From: Chitinophagaceae bacterium
GTDB taxonomy: Bacteria; Bacteroidota; Bacteroidia; Chitinophagales; Chitinophagaceae
Reading direction: 5' to 3'
Length of the DNA stretch: 32,580 bases
NCBI GenBank assembly: GCA_025363355.1
Contig: JANYEB010000115.1
Span: forward strand, 1 to 32,580
The notes beneath the pieces are model-generated. The model did no database searches and was not told the origin of the DNA. It worked only from the letters and a program-made list of their open reading frames with translations. The position numbers and the translations under genes are program-made. Positions within the stretch are counted from its first letter, which is position 1; each line of letters opens with the position of its first letter. Of the stretch, positions 1-7,661 are shown in pieces.

Positions 1-1172
1 TTATTCAAATCAACAAGCACAACATCTGCAAAATATCCTTCTCTAATAAATCCTCTTTCCTTAATCAGAAAACAAGTTGCCACAGCGTGACTCATTTTTT
101 CTACTACTTTTTCAATAGAAATCTTTCCTTGCTTTGCATAATACAGCATCAATTGTAACGAGTGTTGCACCAATGGTAATCCTGCGTGTGCTTTAAAATA
201 ATCGTCACTAAATTTTTCTTCTATTGTATGTGGGGCATGGTCTGTAGCAATTACATCTAATTTATCATCTAACAAAGCTTTCCATAATGCTTCTTTATTA
301 TTGGGAGATTTTATTGCTGGGTTACATTTTATTTTGTTACCTAAAGTTGCATAATCATCACTTGTAAAATGCAAATGATGCACACAAACTTCAGCTGTAA
401 TTCTTTTATCTTTTAATGGCAACATATTGCCAAAAAGTTGCAATTCTTTTTCTGTAGAGATATGCAGAATATGCAATCTTGCATCATACTTTTTTGCAAA
501 CTGTATAGCTTTTAACGATGATTCAAAACAAGCTTCATCATCACGAATTATAGGATGAGATGCAGCAGTAAATTGATGATTACTTGCTTTTAGTTTTTCG
601 AGGTTTGCTTTAATAATAGCCTCTTCCTCGCAATGGGTTGCAATTAATAATTCAGAACCAGCAAAAATCCTTTCTAATAAAACAGGACTATCAACTAACA
701 AATTCCCTGTAGATGAACCCATAAAAATCTTAACACCACAAACATCATTTTTCTTTTCATTAGTTCTCATTATTTCATCATAATTCTCATTGCTTGTACC
801 CATAAAAAACGAGTAATTAGCCAATGAATTTCTAGAAGCTATATTGTATTTATCCTCTAATAATTCTTGTGTAAACGCTGGTGGGCTTGTGTTTGGCATA
901 TCCATAAAACTTGTTACACCACCAGCAACAGCTGCTTTTGCTTCACTATAAATAGTTGCTTTATGCGTTAACCCAGGCTCACGAAAATGCACTTGATCAT
1001 CAATACACCCTGGCAATAAAAACAATCCATCTGCATTAATTTCTTCTACTTGATATTTAACATCAATGTTATTATCAATCTTTTCAATCCTTTCATTTCG
1101 TAACAACATATCAGCTGTAAACACTTTGCCTTCATTCACTATGCTAGCGTTTTTTATTAGGTAAGTTCCCAT
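1..1172 (-). CDS. pyrC: Dihydroorotase, 3' end cut by window edge
   Basis: This enzyme interconverts carbamoyl-aspartate and dihydroorotate in pyrimidine synthesis, in the cytoplasm. The reading frame starts at the ATG at 1172 and is still open at base 1 after 390 codons, so only the last residues are missing. Amidohydrolase landmarks are visible: IDDQVHFREPG at about 57-67, the probable carbamylated lysine in GVKIF (K148), ATHCEEE (H180), LHILHIS (H237) and ATDHAPHT (D311). The metal-binding HxH motif reads QVH, with Gln60 at the first histidine. From memory this is usual in Bacteroidota homologues, but it departs from the textbook enzyme. The gene is divergent from the RemB/Wzi-like gene with about 40 bp between the starts. 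A hydantoinase or other amidohydrolase is the alternative, but the HFREPGLTHK stretch favours dihydroorotase. Confidence 0.9.
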   Translation of the reverse strand, partial: MGTYLIKNASIVNEGKVFTADMLLRNERIEKIDNNIDVKYQVEEINADGLFLLPGCIDDQVHFREPGLTHKATIYSEAKAAVAGGVTSFMDMPNTSPPAFTQELLEDKYNIASRNSLANYSFFMGTSNENYDEIMRTNEKKNDVCGVKIFMGSSTGNLLVDSPVLLERIFAGSELLIATHCEEEAIIKANLEKLKASNHQFTAASHPIIRDDEACFESSLKAIQFAKKYDARLHILHISTEKELQLFGNMLPLKDKRITAEVCVHHLHFTSDDYATLGNKIKCNPAIKSPNNKEALWKALLDDKLDVIATDHAPHTIEEKFSDDYFKAHAGLPLVQHSLQLMLYYAKQGKISIEKVVEKMSHAVATCFLIKERGFIREGYFADVVLVDLN

Positions 1173-1179
1173 AGTCGCT

Positions 1180-1187
1180 TATTTTTG
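1180..1187 (+). promoter_or_regulatory. Candidate -7 box TATTTTTG
   Basis: The octamer matches the Bacteroidota -7 consensus TAnnTTTG and lies 25 bp before the ATG of the RemB/Wzi-like gene. No TTG -33 element is visible at the expected distance, so this is a one-box prediction. Confidence 0.35.
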
Positions 1188-1212
1188 ATTTCTTATTTAT
1201 AATTATTCAAAT

Positions 1213-2901
1213 ATGAAAAAAATATTTTTCTTTTTACTTAGTTTCTTTTTTGTTCAACTTTTAAAAGCTCAAGGTGATTTTATTGAACTAGGTTCTCGTC
1301 AATATGATATGCTTGATAGATTAGAAATTAAACTTCGCAAAGATTCGGTTTTAAATTTTAGTACAGTAAAACCTTATGACAGAAAAGTAATTACGCAACG
1401 ATTAGAATACATTGATAGCTTAAGCAAAGCTGGCTCTCTTAAATTATCAAAAGTTGATAAGTATAATTTAGATATGATGTTGAAAGATAATTTTGATTGG
1501 AGAAAAGGACTTGGCGACACATCACTAAAATTTAAAAATCTTTGGGGAAAAGAGCATTTAACAAACCCATTTTACTTTGGTGTTAAACGTGGTGACTTTT
1601 CATTCTACTCTCATTTAATGTACAATTTTCAATTTGGAAAAGACAATAGTTCCACTGCAAAAATTTATAATAATTCAAGAGAAATTGCTCAATGGCGTGG
1701 ACAAGTTAGCAAGCGAATTGGCTATTACACTTATGTAACAGACAACCAACTTAGAAACCCTTTATATGTTAGACAATACACCACTAAAAACTATGCTGTG
1801 CCTGGCTTTGGTTATTTTAAAGGAGATGTTTCAACTGGCTCAACTGCACCAATAGATGCTTATGAAGTGAAGGGTGGCATTATGTTTAATGCAACAAAAG
1901 GAATTGACTTGCAATTTGCATTTGACAAAGTTTTTATTGGAAATGGATATCGCAGTTTAATATTGAGTGACTTTGGCAATAATTTTCTTTTCTTAAAAGT
2001 AAATACTCGTTTTTGGAAGTTTAATTACACTAACTTATTTGCTCAAATGATCAACAGAGAGGGTGTTTATGGCGATACCATTTATCCAAAAAAATATATG
2101 ACCTTCCATTGCTTGGATTTACAAGTTACGAAATGGTTGAATGTTGGATTTTTTGAGAATATTATGTTTGGAAGAAAAAATGGCTACGATATTAACTACC
2201 TAAATCCAATGATATTTTCTGTTGCATTAGGGCATCAATTGGGCAGTCCAGATAAAGCAACTATTGGTGTAAACATAAAAGCAAATGCTTTTAAAAACAC
2301 ACAACTTTATAGCCAAATCATCATCAATGAATTTGTTTTGGGCGAGGTATTAAAATATAAAAATGGATGGTGGGCAAATAAACAAGCAATTCAACTTGGT
2401 TTAAAATCAATTGATGTGTTGGGTGTAAACAATCTAGATATTCAAGGAGAGATAAATATTGTTCGTCCTTTTGTTTACACATCAAAAGATAATTACAGTT
2501 CTTACACACATTATAACCAAGCATTGGCACACCCTTTAGGTGCAAACTTTAAAGAGTTTATTGGTATAGTAAAATATCAACCAATTCCTAAATTACGATT
2601 ACAAGGCAAATTAATTTATTATACTCAAGGCTTGGATTCTGCTGGTGTAAATATGGGTTCAAATATTTTGTTGCCATACACAACAAGACCTTATGATTAT
2701 GGTTGGAAAATAGGTTCTGGTGTTAAAGCAAATTGTATGATTGCACAAGCCACGCTTACTTATGAATTGTTGCCCAATATTTTTATAGATGCAGATTATA
2801 TTATTAGAACTTACAAACAAGATAATGCTGCTGATTTTAAATCAAACATTTTTAATGTTGGATTAAGAATGAATTTGAAGAAGAGAGAATATGATTTTTA
2901 G
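1213..2901 (+). CDS. RemB/Wzi-like outer-membrane beta-barrel protein
   Basis: A 562-residue exported protein with a signal peptide (MKKIFFFLLSFFFVQLLKAQ, cleavage probably after LKA). The mature part begins with a short helical stretch (ELGSRQYDMLDRLEI). It continues as alternating aromatic strands that fit a large outer-membrane barrel and ends in a C-terminal Phe. The segment YNQALAHPLGANFKE and the preceding GEINIVRPFVY resemble the family annotated in Bacteroidota as gliding-motility protein RemB or capsule assembly Wzi. That family is linked to surface polysaccharide attachment or gliding. The assignment rests on remembered family resemblance, so the family is more certain than the role. 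The gene stands alone, divergent from pyrC; no polysaccharide or gliding genes adjoin it. Confidence 0.72.
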   Translation: MKKIFFFLLSFFFVQLLKAQGDFIELGSRQYDMLDRLEIKLRKDSVLNFSTVKPYDRKVITQRLEYIDSLSKAGSLKLSKVDKYNLDMMLKDNFDWRKGLGDTSLKFKNLWGKEHLTNPFYFGVKRGDFSFYSHLMYNFQFGKDNSSTAKIYNNSREIAQWRGQVSKRIGYYTYVTDNQLRNPLYVRQYTTKNYAVPGFGYFKGDVSTGSTAPIDAYEVKGGIMFNATKGIDLQFAFDKVFIGNGYRSLILSDFGNNFLFLKVNTRFWKFNYTNLFAQMINREGVYGDTIYPKKYMTFHCLDLQVTKWLNVGFFENIMFGRKNGYDINYLNPMIFSVALGHQLGSPDKATIGVNIKANAFKNTQLYSQIIINEFVLGEVLKYKNGWWANKQAIQLGLKSIDVLGVNNLDIQGEINIVRPFVYTSKDNYSSYTHYNQALAHPLGANFKEFIGIVKYQPIPKLRLQGKLIYYTQGLDSAGVNMGSNILLPYTTRPYDYGWKIGSGVKANCMIAQATLTYELLPNIFIDADYIIRTYKQDNAADFKSNIFNVGLRMNLKKREYDF

Positions 2902-2913
2902 GAAAGAACTGTA

Positions 2914-3034
2914 CCCAATTTCACTTTGAAATGAGGCTTAGGAAACTTCTTTTAGCAAATTTCACTTTGAAATAAGCTTTAAGAAACTTCTTTTACCCAA
3001 TTTCACTTTGAAATAAGACTTAAGAACTTCGTTA
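2914..3034. repeat. Three tandem copies of a 41-bp unit
   Basis: Units are 2914-2954, 2955-2995 and 2996-3034 (the last is 39 bp). Each has the core AATTTCACTTTGAAAT near its start and an AACTTCTTTTA-like end. Each core carries a small inverted repeat, TTTCA-CTT-TGAAA. The array fills the gap between two convergent genes. Its last unit ends with the TTA that is the complement of the methyltransferase stop codon, so the repeat reaches into that gene. Confidence 0.9.
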
Positions 3035-3781
3035 TTTTTTAATCATCAGGGTTATAGAAACTCCAAAAGGAAAACGAATTGATTTAAGTATGGACTTCTC
3101 CATTAAGAAAATTTTATAAAATAATTTATTCAGAAAACCTGTATTAAATCTTGCAAAATCACTTTCTGCATTTGCTTTAGCTTTTACTTTCCCTTTTTGA
3201 AACGGCCACATTAAAATTCTGACAGCAGCAATTGGAAAGAAGAAAAAGAAATTGAAATAAGATTTAAATACAACATTTGAATCTTGCACTTTAAATAAAC
3301 TTCTAAACTGATTTATTTTGTATCTGCGATGATGATGATTTACAACATCGTGTTCGCTCCAAAGTAGCATAAACGCTGGTACTGTAGCAAAAACAAATCC
3401 ATCTTTATTGCAAACCCTTAACATTTCACTGGCAGCTTTTGCATCATCTTCAACGTGTTCAATAACATCAAAAGCACAAACTACGTCAAAACTATTATCG
3501 TCAAAATCAAGTTCAGTGATTGAACCTTGTAATGCAGGTATATGAAGCACTTCATTTAAAAACTGGCAACAATCTTCATCATATTCAATTGATGTAACAT
3601 CGCCAAATTTTTCAAGCATTGCAGTGCCACCACCAGTTGCAGTACCTATGTTTAATATTTTTAATCTTTTGTTGGGATTGATATTGCGTTTAATAAGGCT
3701 TGCTAAGATTTCTCCTCTTGCCATAAACCACCAATGTTCACGCTCTAATTTGTAATACTCTTTATAATATTGTTTATCCAT
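3032..3781 (-). CDS. Class I SAM-dependent methyltransferase
   Basis: A 249-residue cytoplasmic protein. The SAM-binding motif I is LNIGTATGGG at about 43-52, followed by an acidic residue after strand 2 (SIEYDED). The motif VCAFDVIEHVEDD at about 101-113 is typical of methyltransferase family 11/23 enzymes that act on small molecules or lipids. The N-terminus (YYKLEREHWWF) and the HHHRRY segment near 150 are common in enzymes annotated as glycosyltransferase-linked or hypothetical methyltransferases in Bacteroidota. A hydrophobic FNFFFFFPIAAVRIL stretch near 177-191 may touch the membrane. The substrate cannot be read from the sequence. It starts at the only sensible ATG and is followed on the same strand by other genes, with gaps of about 60-90 bp. 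Confidence 0.82.
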   Translation of the reverse strand: MDKQYYKEYYKLEREHWWFMARGEILASLIKRNINPNKRLKILNIGTATGGGTAMLEKFGDVTSIEYDEDCCQFLNEVLHIPALQGSITELDFDDNSFDVVCAFDVIEHVEDDAKAASEMLRVCNKDGFVFATVPAFMLLWSEHDVVNHHHRRYKINQFRSLFKVQDSNVVFKSYFNFFFFFPIAAVRILMWPFQKGKVKAKANAESDFARFNTGFLNKLFYKIFLMEKSILKSIRFPFGVSITLMIKK

Positions 3782-3844
3782 ATTATTCTAATAGCCCCAA
3801 AGGAAAGTAAATATTTGATATGCCCAAATTATTTGGTTTTTGTG

Positions 3845-4636
3845 TTACCAACACTTTAAATTATTAGTGCTGAAAATATAGCCTGGAGTTATAATTGCCT
3901 TGTCTATATCTGCCTTATACCAAGGCGATAATTTTTCATCGTTAGGATTGATGACAATATGAATACTTTGGGCTGGCATAAAGCTTTGTGCCAACATATA
4001 AATTCTTTCTTTTGTTTGCGTGTTGATGGCTACATCTACCACAATCATTGCGTGTCCTGGGCTTCCGCCTTTTACAAAAACATCCCCAACTTCAATATCA
4101 TTGATACTTTGTTTTGTGTGAAGCATATCACTTAAATTATAAGTGCCACAATTTGTAAATACTATTTCAAGAAAAGATTCAAATGCTTTGTTGATATCAT
4201 CAATATCAACTGTTCGTAAATACTCCTGAAAATTGTAAACTTTTAAACTTGATTTGAATTCAATTTTACTGTACTCTTTTCTTGCAAAAAAATATTCTGC
4301 TCTCAAACGCATCACAGCATCGGCACATTGCTGTAAATCTTTTTTGGGCAGTGGAATATCTAGCACTGCATAGTGTAAATCTTGATTTGCTTTCTTAGCT
4401 CCATCGTAGTAATAAACAGTATTATCTTTTTTAAGATGAAGGTGCTGCAAGTAAAATCCAAAGCTGTTGGTATCAGTCTTTAACCTTTCAAACCCTTTAG
4501 TTAAGGGCATTTCGAAAATTTTCGTTGGTTTTGTTACTGGAAAACTTTCTTTAACTGTATTATCCTTTGTAACATTGGTGCAAGACAAAGAGATTACAAC
4601 AAGCAATAGTGTTGGCAGTTGTTTTAGGATTTTCAT
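3845..4636 (-). CDS. DUF4846-type lipoprotein
   Basis: A 263-residue predicted lipoprotein. It has a short basic N-terminus, a hydrophobic segment, and the lipobox SLSC with the lipidated Cys at residue 19, followed by Thr-Asn. The mature part includes VLDIPLPKKDLQQCADAVMRLRAEY, KQSINDIEVGDVFVKGGSPGHAMIVVDVA and a late MPAQSIHIV motif. That order matches the family I know as DUF4846, whose function is not established. The GDVFVKGGSPGHAMIV block resembles NlpC-like or amidase-like folds in which an HA pair sits near an active site, but no catalytic Cys is evident, so no enzyme is claimed. It is likely attached to the inner face of the outer membrane or exported to the surface. Confidence 0.7.
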   Translation of the reverse strand: MKILKQLPTLLLVVISLSCTNVTKDNTVKESFPVTKPTKIFEMPLTKGFERLKTDTNSFGFYLQHLHLKKDNTVYYYDGAKKANQDLHYAVLDIPLPKKDLQQCADAVMRLRAEYFFARKEYSKIEFKSSLKVYNFQEYLRTVDIDDINKAFESFLEIVFTNCGTYNLSDMLHTKQSINDIEVGDVFVKGGSPGHAMIVVDVAINTQTKERIYMLAQSFMPAQSIHIVINPNDEKLSPWYKADIDKAIITPGYIFSTNNLKCW

Positions 4637-4694
4637 TTTTTATGATTAGACTGCTAAAGTCCTTATTTCCATAAAAATGAAATGTTAAAGTTTG

Positions 4695-5546
4695 TTATTT
4701 CACCAACCTCATTCCCAACTTTTCTAAAGTAATTTTTCTTTGTTTGAATAAAGTGCCAACAGTCATTTTAAAAGTCTTTTTACTCATTCCAAAAAAAGCA
4801 TAAATAGCTTCTGGATCTGATTTGTCGTGATAAGGTAAATAGCCTTCATTCTCTGCAAGTAATCTTAATATTTTATCAGTTTCATCTTCCACACGATTAT
4901 AACCAGGTTTGCCCAAAGCAACATCTATTTTAAAACGAATTTTTGAATTTTCATCTTCGGGATAAATCTTTTTAATGAAACCAATTACTTTATCTCCAAT
5001 ATCTATTTTTCTAAAAATATCGTTGCTGTGCAACATTCCAAGATGCGTGTTATTAATGATGACAGCAAATCCAATATTTGTTTTTCTGTATATCATCAAA
5101 TCAACAATATCAAGATCTTTAACAGTCAAATCAACATTACTTAAAAACACATCTAGCTTTTCTGTAGCAACTAATCTGCCAGTTACTTTATCTAAATAAA
5201 TTTTAACTAAATAATCTCTTTCAGGAACCATTTCTGCAATCTGATTGATTCTTGGAACAAAAATATCCTTCATCAAACCATTATCTAAAAATGCACCATG
5301 TGGCGTTACTGTTCTTGCTTTTAGTTTTACAATATCGCCCACAACACCCTTTGGTTCTTGGGTTGTAGCGATTAAACGATTTTCTCCATCGTGATAAATA
5401 AATACTCTTAAAATGTCTCCAATTTTGGCATCTTTTGGTACAAAACGTTTGGGCAATAAAATGCCATCGCCTTCGTCGTCAAGGTAGATACCAAAGTCAA
5501 CAGTTCTATTTACTCTAAGTGAATTGTATTCTCCAACTTTTATCAT
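4695..5546 (-). CDS. S1-like RNA-binding protein, CvfB/YitL family
   Basis: A 283-residue cytoplasmic protein. The N-terminal two-thirds reads as consecutive S1/OB-type beta barrels: FGIYLDDEGDGILLPKRFVP, then VVGDIVKLKARTVTPHGAFLDNGL, then NIGFAVIINNTHLGMLHSNDIF. The C-terminus (about 230-283) looks like a small winged helix: AIYAFFGMSKKTFKMTVGTLFKQRKI. This order is that of CvfB/YitL, an RNA-binding protein studied as conserved virulence factor B in staphylococci. Its role in Bacteroidota is not known to me. A good -7 box lies about 32 bp before the ATG. Confidence 0.85.
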   Translation of the reverse strand: MIKVGEYNSLRVNRTVDFGIYLDDEGDGILLPKRFVPKDAKIGDILRVFIYHDGENRLIATTQEPKGVVGDIVKLKARTVTPHGAFLDNGLMKDIFVPRINQIAEMVPERDYLVKIYLDKVTGRLVATEKLDVFLSNVDLTVKDLDIVDLMIYRKTNIGFAVIINNTHLGMLHSNDIFRKIDIGDKVIGFIKKIYPEDENSKIRFKIDVALGKPGYNRVEDETDKILRLLAENEGYLPYHDKSDPEAIYAFFGMSKKTFKMTVGTLFKQRKITLEKLGMRLVK

Positions 5547-5577
5547 AAAAAGTTATTTTTAATTGGCTGATTTTAAT

Positions 5578-5585
5578 CAAAGATA
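5578..5585 (-). promoter_or_regulatory. Candidate -7 box TATCTTTG for the CvfB-like gene
   Basis: A perfect TAnnTTTG on the minus strand, 32 bp before the ATG at 5546. No TTG was found 17-23 bp further upstream. Confidence 0.45.
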
Positions 5586-5635
5586 TGGTAATGCTGAGGT
5601 TTGTTTATGAATGTAATTGTTGCTGAATACTATCC

Positions 5636-6313
5636 TTAAACATTATTGCCAAGCAAAATAATATCCTCAACTTCCAGTACTTGTTTATTGTAACCATTTA
5701 ATGATACAGCAATCATTGCTTGTCCAATTTCTTTCAAACTACAAATATATTTTGGAGAAATTAGTTTAATCAGAGGCAATAACCAACCCAAGTATTTATA
5801 AAAGCCCAACGTGTTTTTTAATCCTTTGGTTGGTGTAATAATTGCTGGTCTAAAATTGTAAATTTTTTTGAAAGAGAGTTTCATTAAATCATTTTCAGTT
5901 TTGCCTTTAATCCTTGCCCACATTAGCTTTCCTTTTTCTGAGCTATCAGTTCCTGAACCAGAGATATAGCAAAAAGTCATATCATTATTCAGCTTAGAAA
6001 CGGTTTGTGCAAAGTGCATTGTTAAGATATAAGTAAGTTTATGATAGGCTTCTCCTTTCATTCCTACTGAAGAAACACCTAAACAGAAATAACAGGCGTT
6101 GTAATTGTTAAGTTGCGTTTCTATTGAGGATAAATCAAAGAAGTTTGGGTGAATAATCTCCTTCAATTTTGGGTGTTGCATACCACAGCTTTTTCTACCA
6201 ACAACTAACACTTGCTCTACATCTTTATGTTGTAAACATTCGTGCAAAACACCTTCTCCCACCATGCCTGTTGCTCCTGTTACAATAACTCTTAACTTAT
6301 TATTAGTTTGCAT
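5636..6313 (-). CDS. NAD(P)-binding Rossmann protein (atypical SDR)
   Basis: A 225-residue protein with the N-terminal dinucleotide-binding motif VTGATGMVGEGV at about 11-22, of the TGATGxxG form of atypical/extended short-chain dehydrogenases. Further landmarks are CYFCLGVSSVGMKGEAYHKLTY (about 74-95) and FCYISGSGTDSSEKG (about 119-133). The classical YxxxK is not in its usual setting, and the region instead reads WARIKGKTENDLMKL. The protein therefore belongs with small NAD(P)H-binding or epimerase-like proteins whose reaction is mostly unknown. It may act on a small metabolite, but nothing in the neighbourhood points to one. The minus strand carries TACTTTTG at 6331-6338, just before the start. 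Confidence 0.8.
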   Translation of the reverse strand: MQTNNKLRVIVTGATGMVGEGVLHECLQHKDVEQVLVVGRKSCGMQHPKLKEIIHPNFFDLSSIETQLNNYNACYFCLGVSSVGMKGEAYHKLTYILTMHFAQTVSKLNNDMTFCYISGSGTDSSEKGKLMWARIKGKTENDLMKLSFKKIYNFRPAIITPTKGLKNTLGFYKYLGWLLPLIKLISPKYICSLKEIGQAMIAVSLNGYNKQVLEVEDIILLGNNV

Positions 6314-6330
6314 ATTTCTTGTTTATGCAG

Positions 6331-6338
6331 CAAAAGTA
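6331..6338 (-). promoter_or_regulatory. Candidate -7 box TACTTTTG for the SDR gene
   Basis: A perfect TAnnTTTG 18 bp before the ATG at 6313 on the minus strand. No clear TTG -33 element was found at the expected distance. Confidence 0.45.
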
Positions 6339-6444
6339 ACTTCCAAAAAATATTGGGATTAATGAAATTTTAAAAGGCAAAGCAATTGCTGATTATGAAC
6401 CCAAGTTCATTATTAACGTTCTTACAACCATACAAGAGAACCAT

Positions 6445-6452
6445 TATCTTCG
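6445..6452 (+). promoter_or_regulatory. Candidate -7 box TATCTTCG for ruvB
   Basis: A TAnnTTCG variant only 9 bp before the ruvB ATG. The same octamer occurs upstream of rny. If used, the transcript would have almost no 5' leader. Confidence 0.35.
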
Positions 6453-6461
6453 CCACAATAA

Positions 6462-7508
6462 ATGAGTAATCCCAATTTAAATAAAGACATAGACAATCTT
6501 TCTCCAAAAGACAAAGAGTTTGAAAATAGCATTCGCCCCACAGAAATTGATGATTTCACTGGGCAACCTCAACTAATAGAAAACCTTGTTATTTTTATTA
6601 AAGCTGCAAAACTGCGTGGAGAAGCATTGGATCATACGCTGTTTCATGGTCCACCAGGTTTGGGCAAAACAACTTTATCAAGAATTGTTGCTAATGAAAT
6701 GGGTGTAAATATTAAAGAAACAAGTGGTCCTGTTATAGAAAAACCAGGAGATTTAGCTGGCTTGCTAACAAATCTTGAAGAAAATGATGTGCTTTTTATA
6801 GATGAAATCCATCGCCTTAGCACCGTTGTAGAAGAATATCTTTATGCAGCAATGGAAGATTTTAAGATTGATATAATGATTGATTCTGGTCCCAATGCTA
6901 GAAGTGTACAAATCAACCTTAATCCATTTACACTAATTGGAGCCACTACACGTAGTGGTTTACTTACAGCACCATTGCTATCTCGTTTTGGCATAAAATC
7001 TCGTTTAGAGTATTACAATACAGCCACACTAAAAAAAATTATACAACGTAGTGCTGGTATTTTACACACCAGTATTGGTGATGATGCTGCTGCTGAAATT
7101 GCAGGCCGCAGTCGTGGTACGCCACGTATCGCAAATGGACTTTTGCGAAGAGTTCGTGATTTTGCAATGGTTTTAAATGATAGTATTATTGATTTAGGTA
7201 TTACACAACACGCTTTAAAAGCATTGAATGTTGATGAATATGGACTTGATGAAATGGATAACCGAATTCTGTTAGCCATTATAGACAAGTTTAAAGGTGG
7301 ACCAGTTGGTTTAACAACCATTGCCACATCAGTTGGTGAAGAATCTGGAACTATTGAAGAAGTTTATGAACCCTTTTTAATTCAAGAAGGCTTTTTGCAA
7401 AGAACACCTCGCGGTAGAGAAGCTACATTAAAAGCCTATAATCATTTGGGTAAAAAACCTAACAATAACAATATGTTGGGGCTGTTTAGCGAAAACGAAA
7501 GCAGATAA
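6462..7508 (+). CDS. ruvB: Holliday junction branch-migration ATPase RuvB
   Basis: RuvB is the hexameric AAA+ motor that, with RuvA, drives branch migration of Holliday junctions in recombinational repair. The 348-residue protein has normal length. Walker A is GPPGLGKT at 63-70, Walker B is LFIDEIH at 111-117, sensor 1 is GATTRSG at 160-166, and the arginine finger lies in LLSRFG (R175). The C-terminal winged helix includes [28 protein letters not shown] and the RTPRGREAT end, both characteristic. The start ATG gives the usual short N-terminal extension before SIRP. ruvA and ruvC are not adjacent. It reads in the same direction as the TamB gene about 150 bp downstream. Confidence 0.98.
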   Translation: MSNPNLNKDIDNLSPKDKEFENSIRPTEIDDFTGQPQLIENLVIFIKAAKLRGEALDHTLFHGPPGLGKTTLSRIVANEMGVNIKETSGPVIEKPGDLAGLLTNLEENDVLFIDEIHRLSTVVEEYLYAAMEDFKIDIMIDSGPNARSVQINLNPFTLIGATTRSGLLTAPLLSRFGIKSRLEYYNTATLKKIIQRSAGILHTSIGDDAAAEIAGRSRGTPRIANGLLRRVRDFAMVLNDSIIDLGITQHALKALNVDEYGLDEMDNRILLAIIDKFKGGPVGLTTIATSVGEESGTIEEVYEPFLIQEGFLQRTPRGREATLKAYNHLGKKPNNNNMLGLFSENESR

Positions 7509-7598
7509 TTTGTCAAAACCCGAAATAAATCAATTGCTAAAGTAATCTTAATATTTTTTATACGTTATAGTTTGGAATGGCTTTTGCCTATAAGGGCT

Positions 7599-7606
7599 TA
7601 GTTTTG
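7599..7606 (+). promoter_or_regulatory. Candidate -7 box TAGTTTTG before the TamB gene
   Basis: A perfect TAnnTTTG. A TTTG lies at 7571-7574, 24 bp upstream, slightly longer than the usual spacing. A transcript starting about 7 bp downstream would leave little room before the coding region, which bears on the start-codon question for that gene. Confidence 0.4.
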
Positions 7607-7661
7607 CCCACTGTTATAAACTGTTATTCTGAAACGTTTTCTAAAAATATTAAAAAGAACT

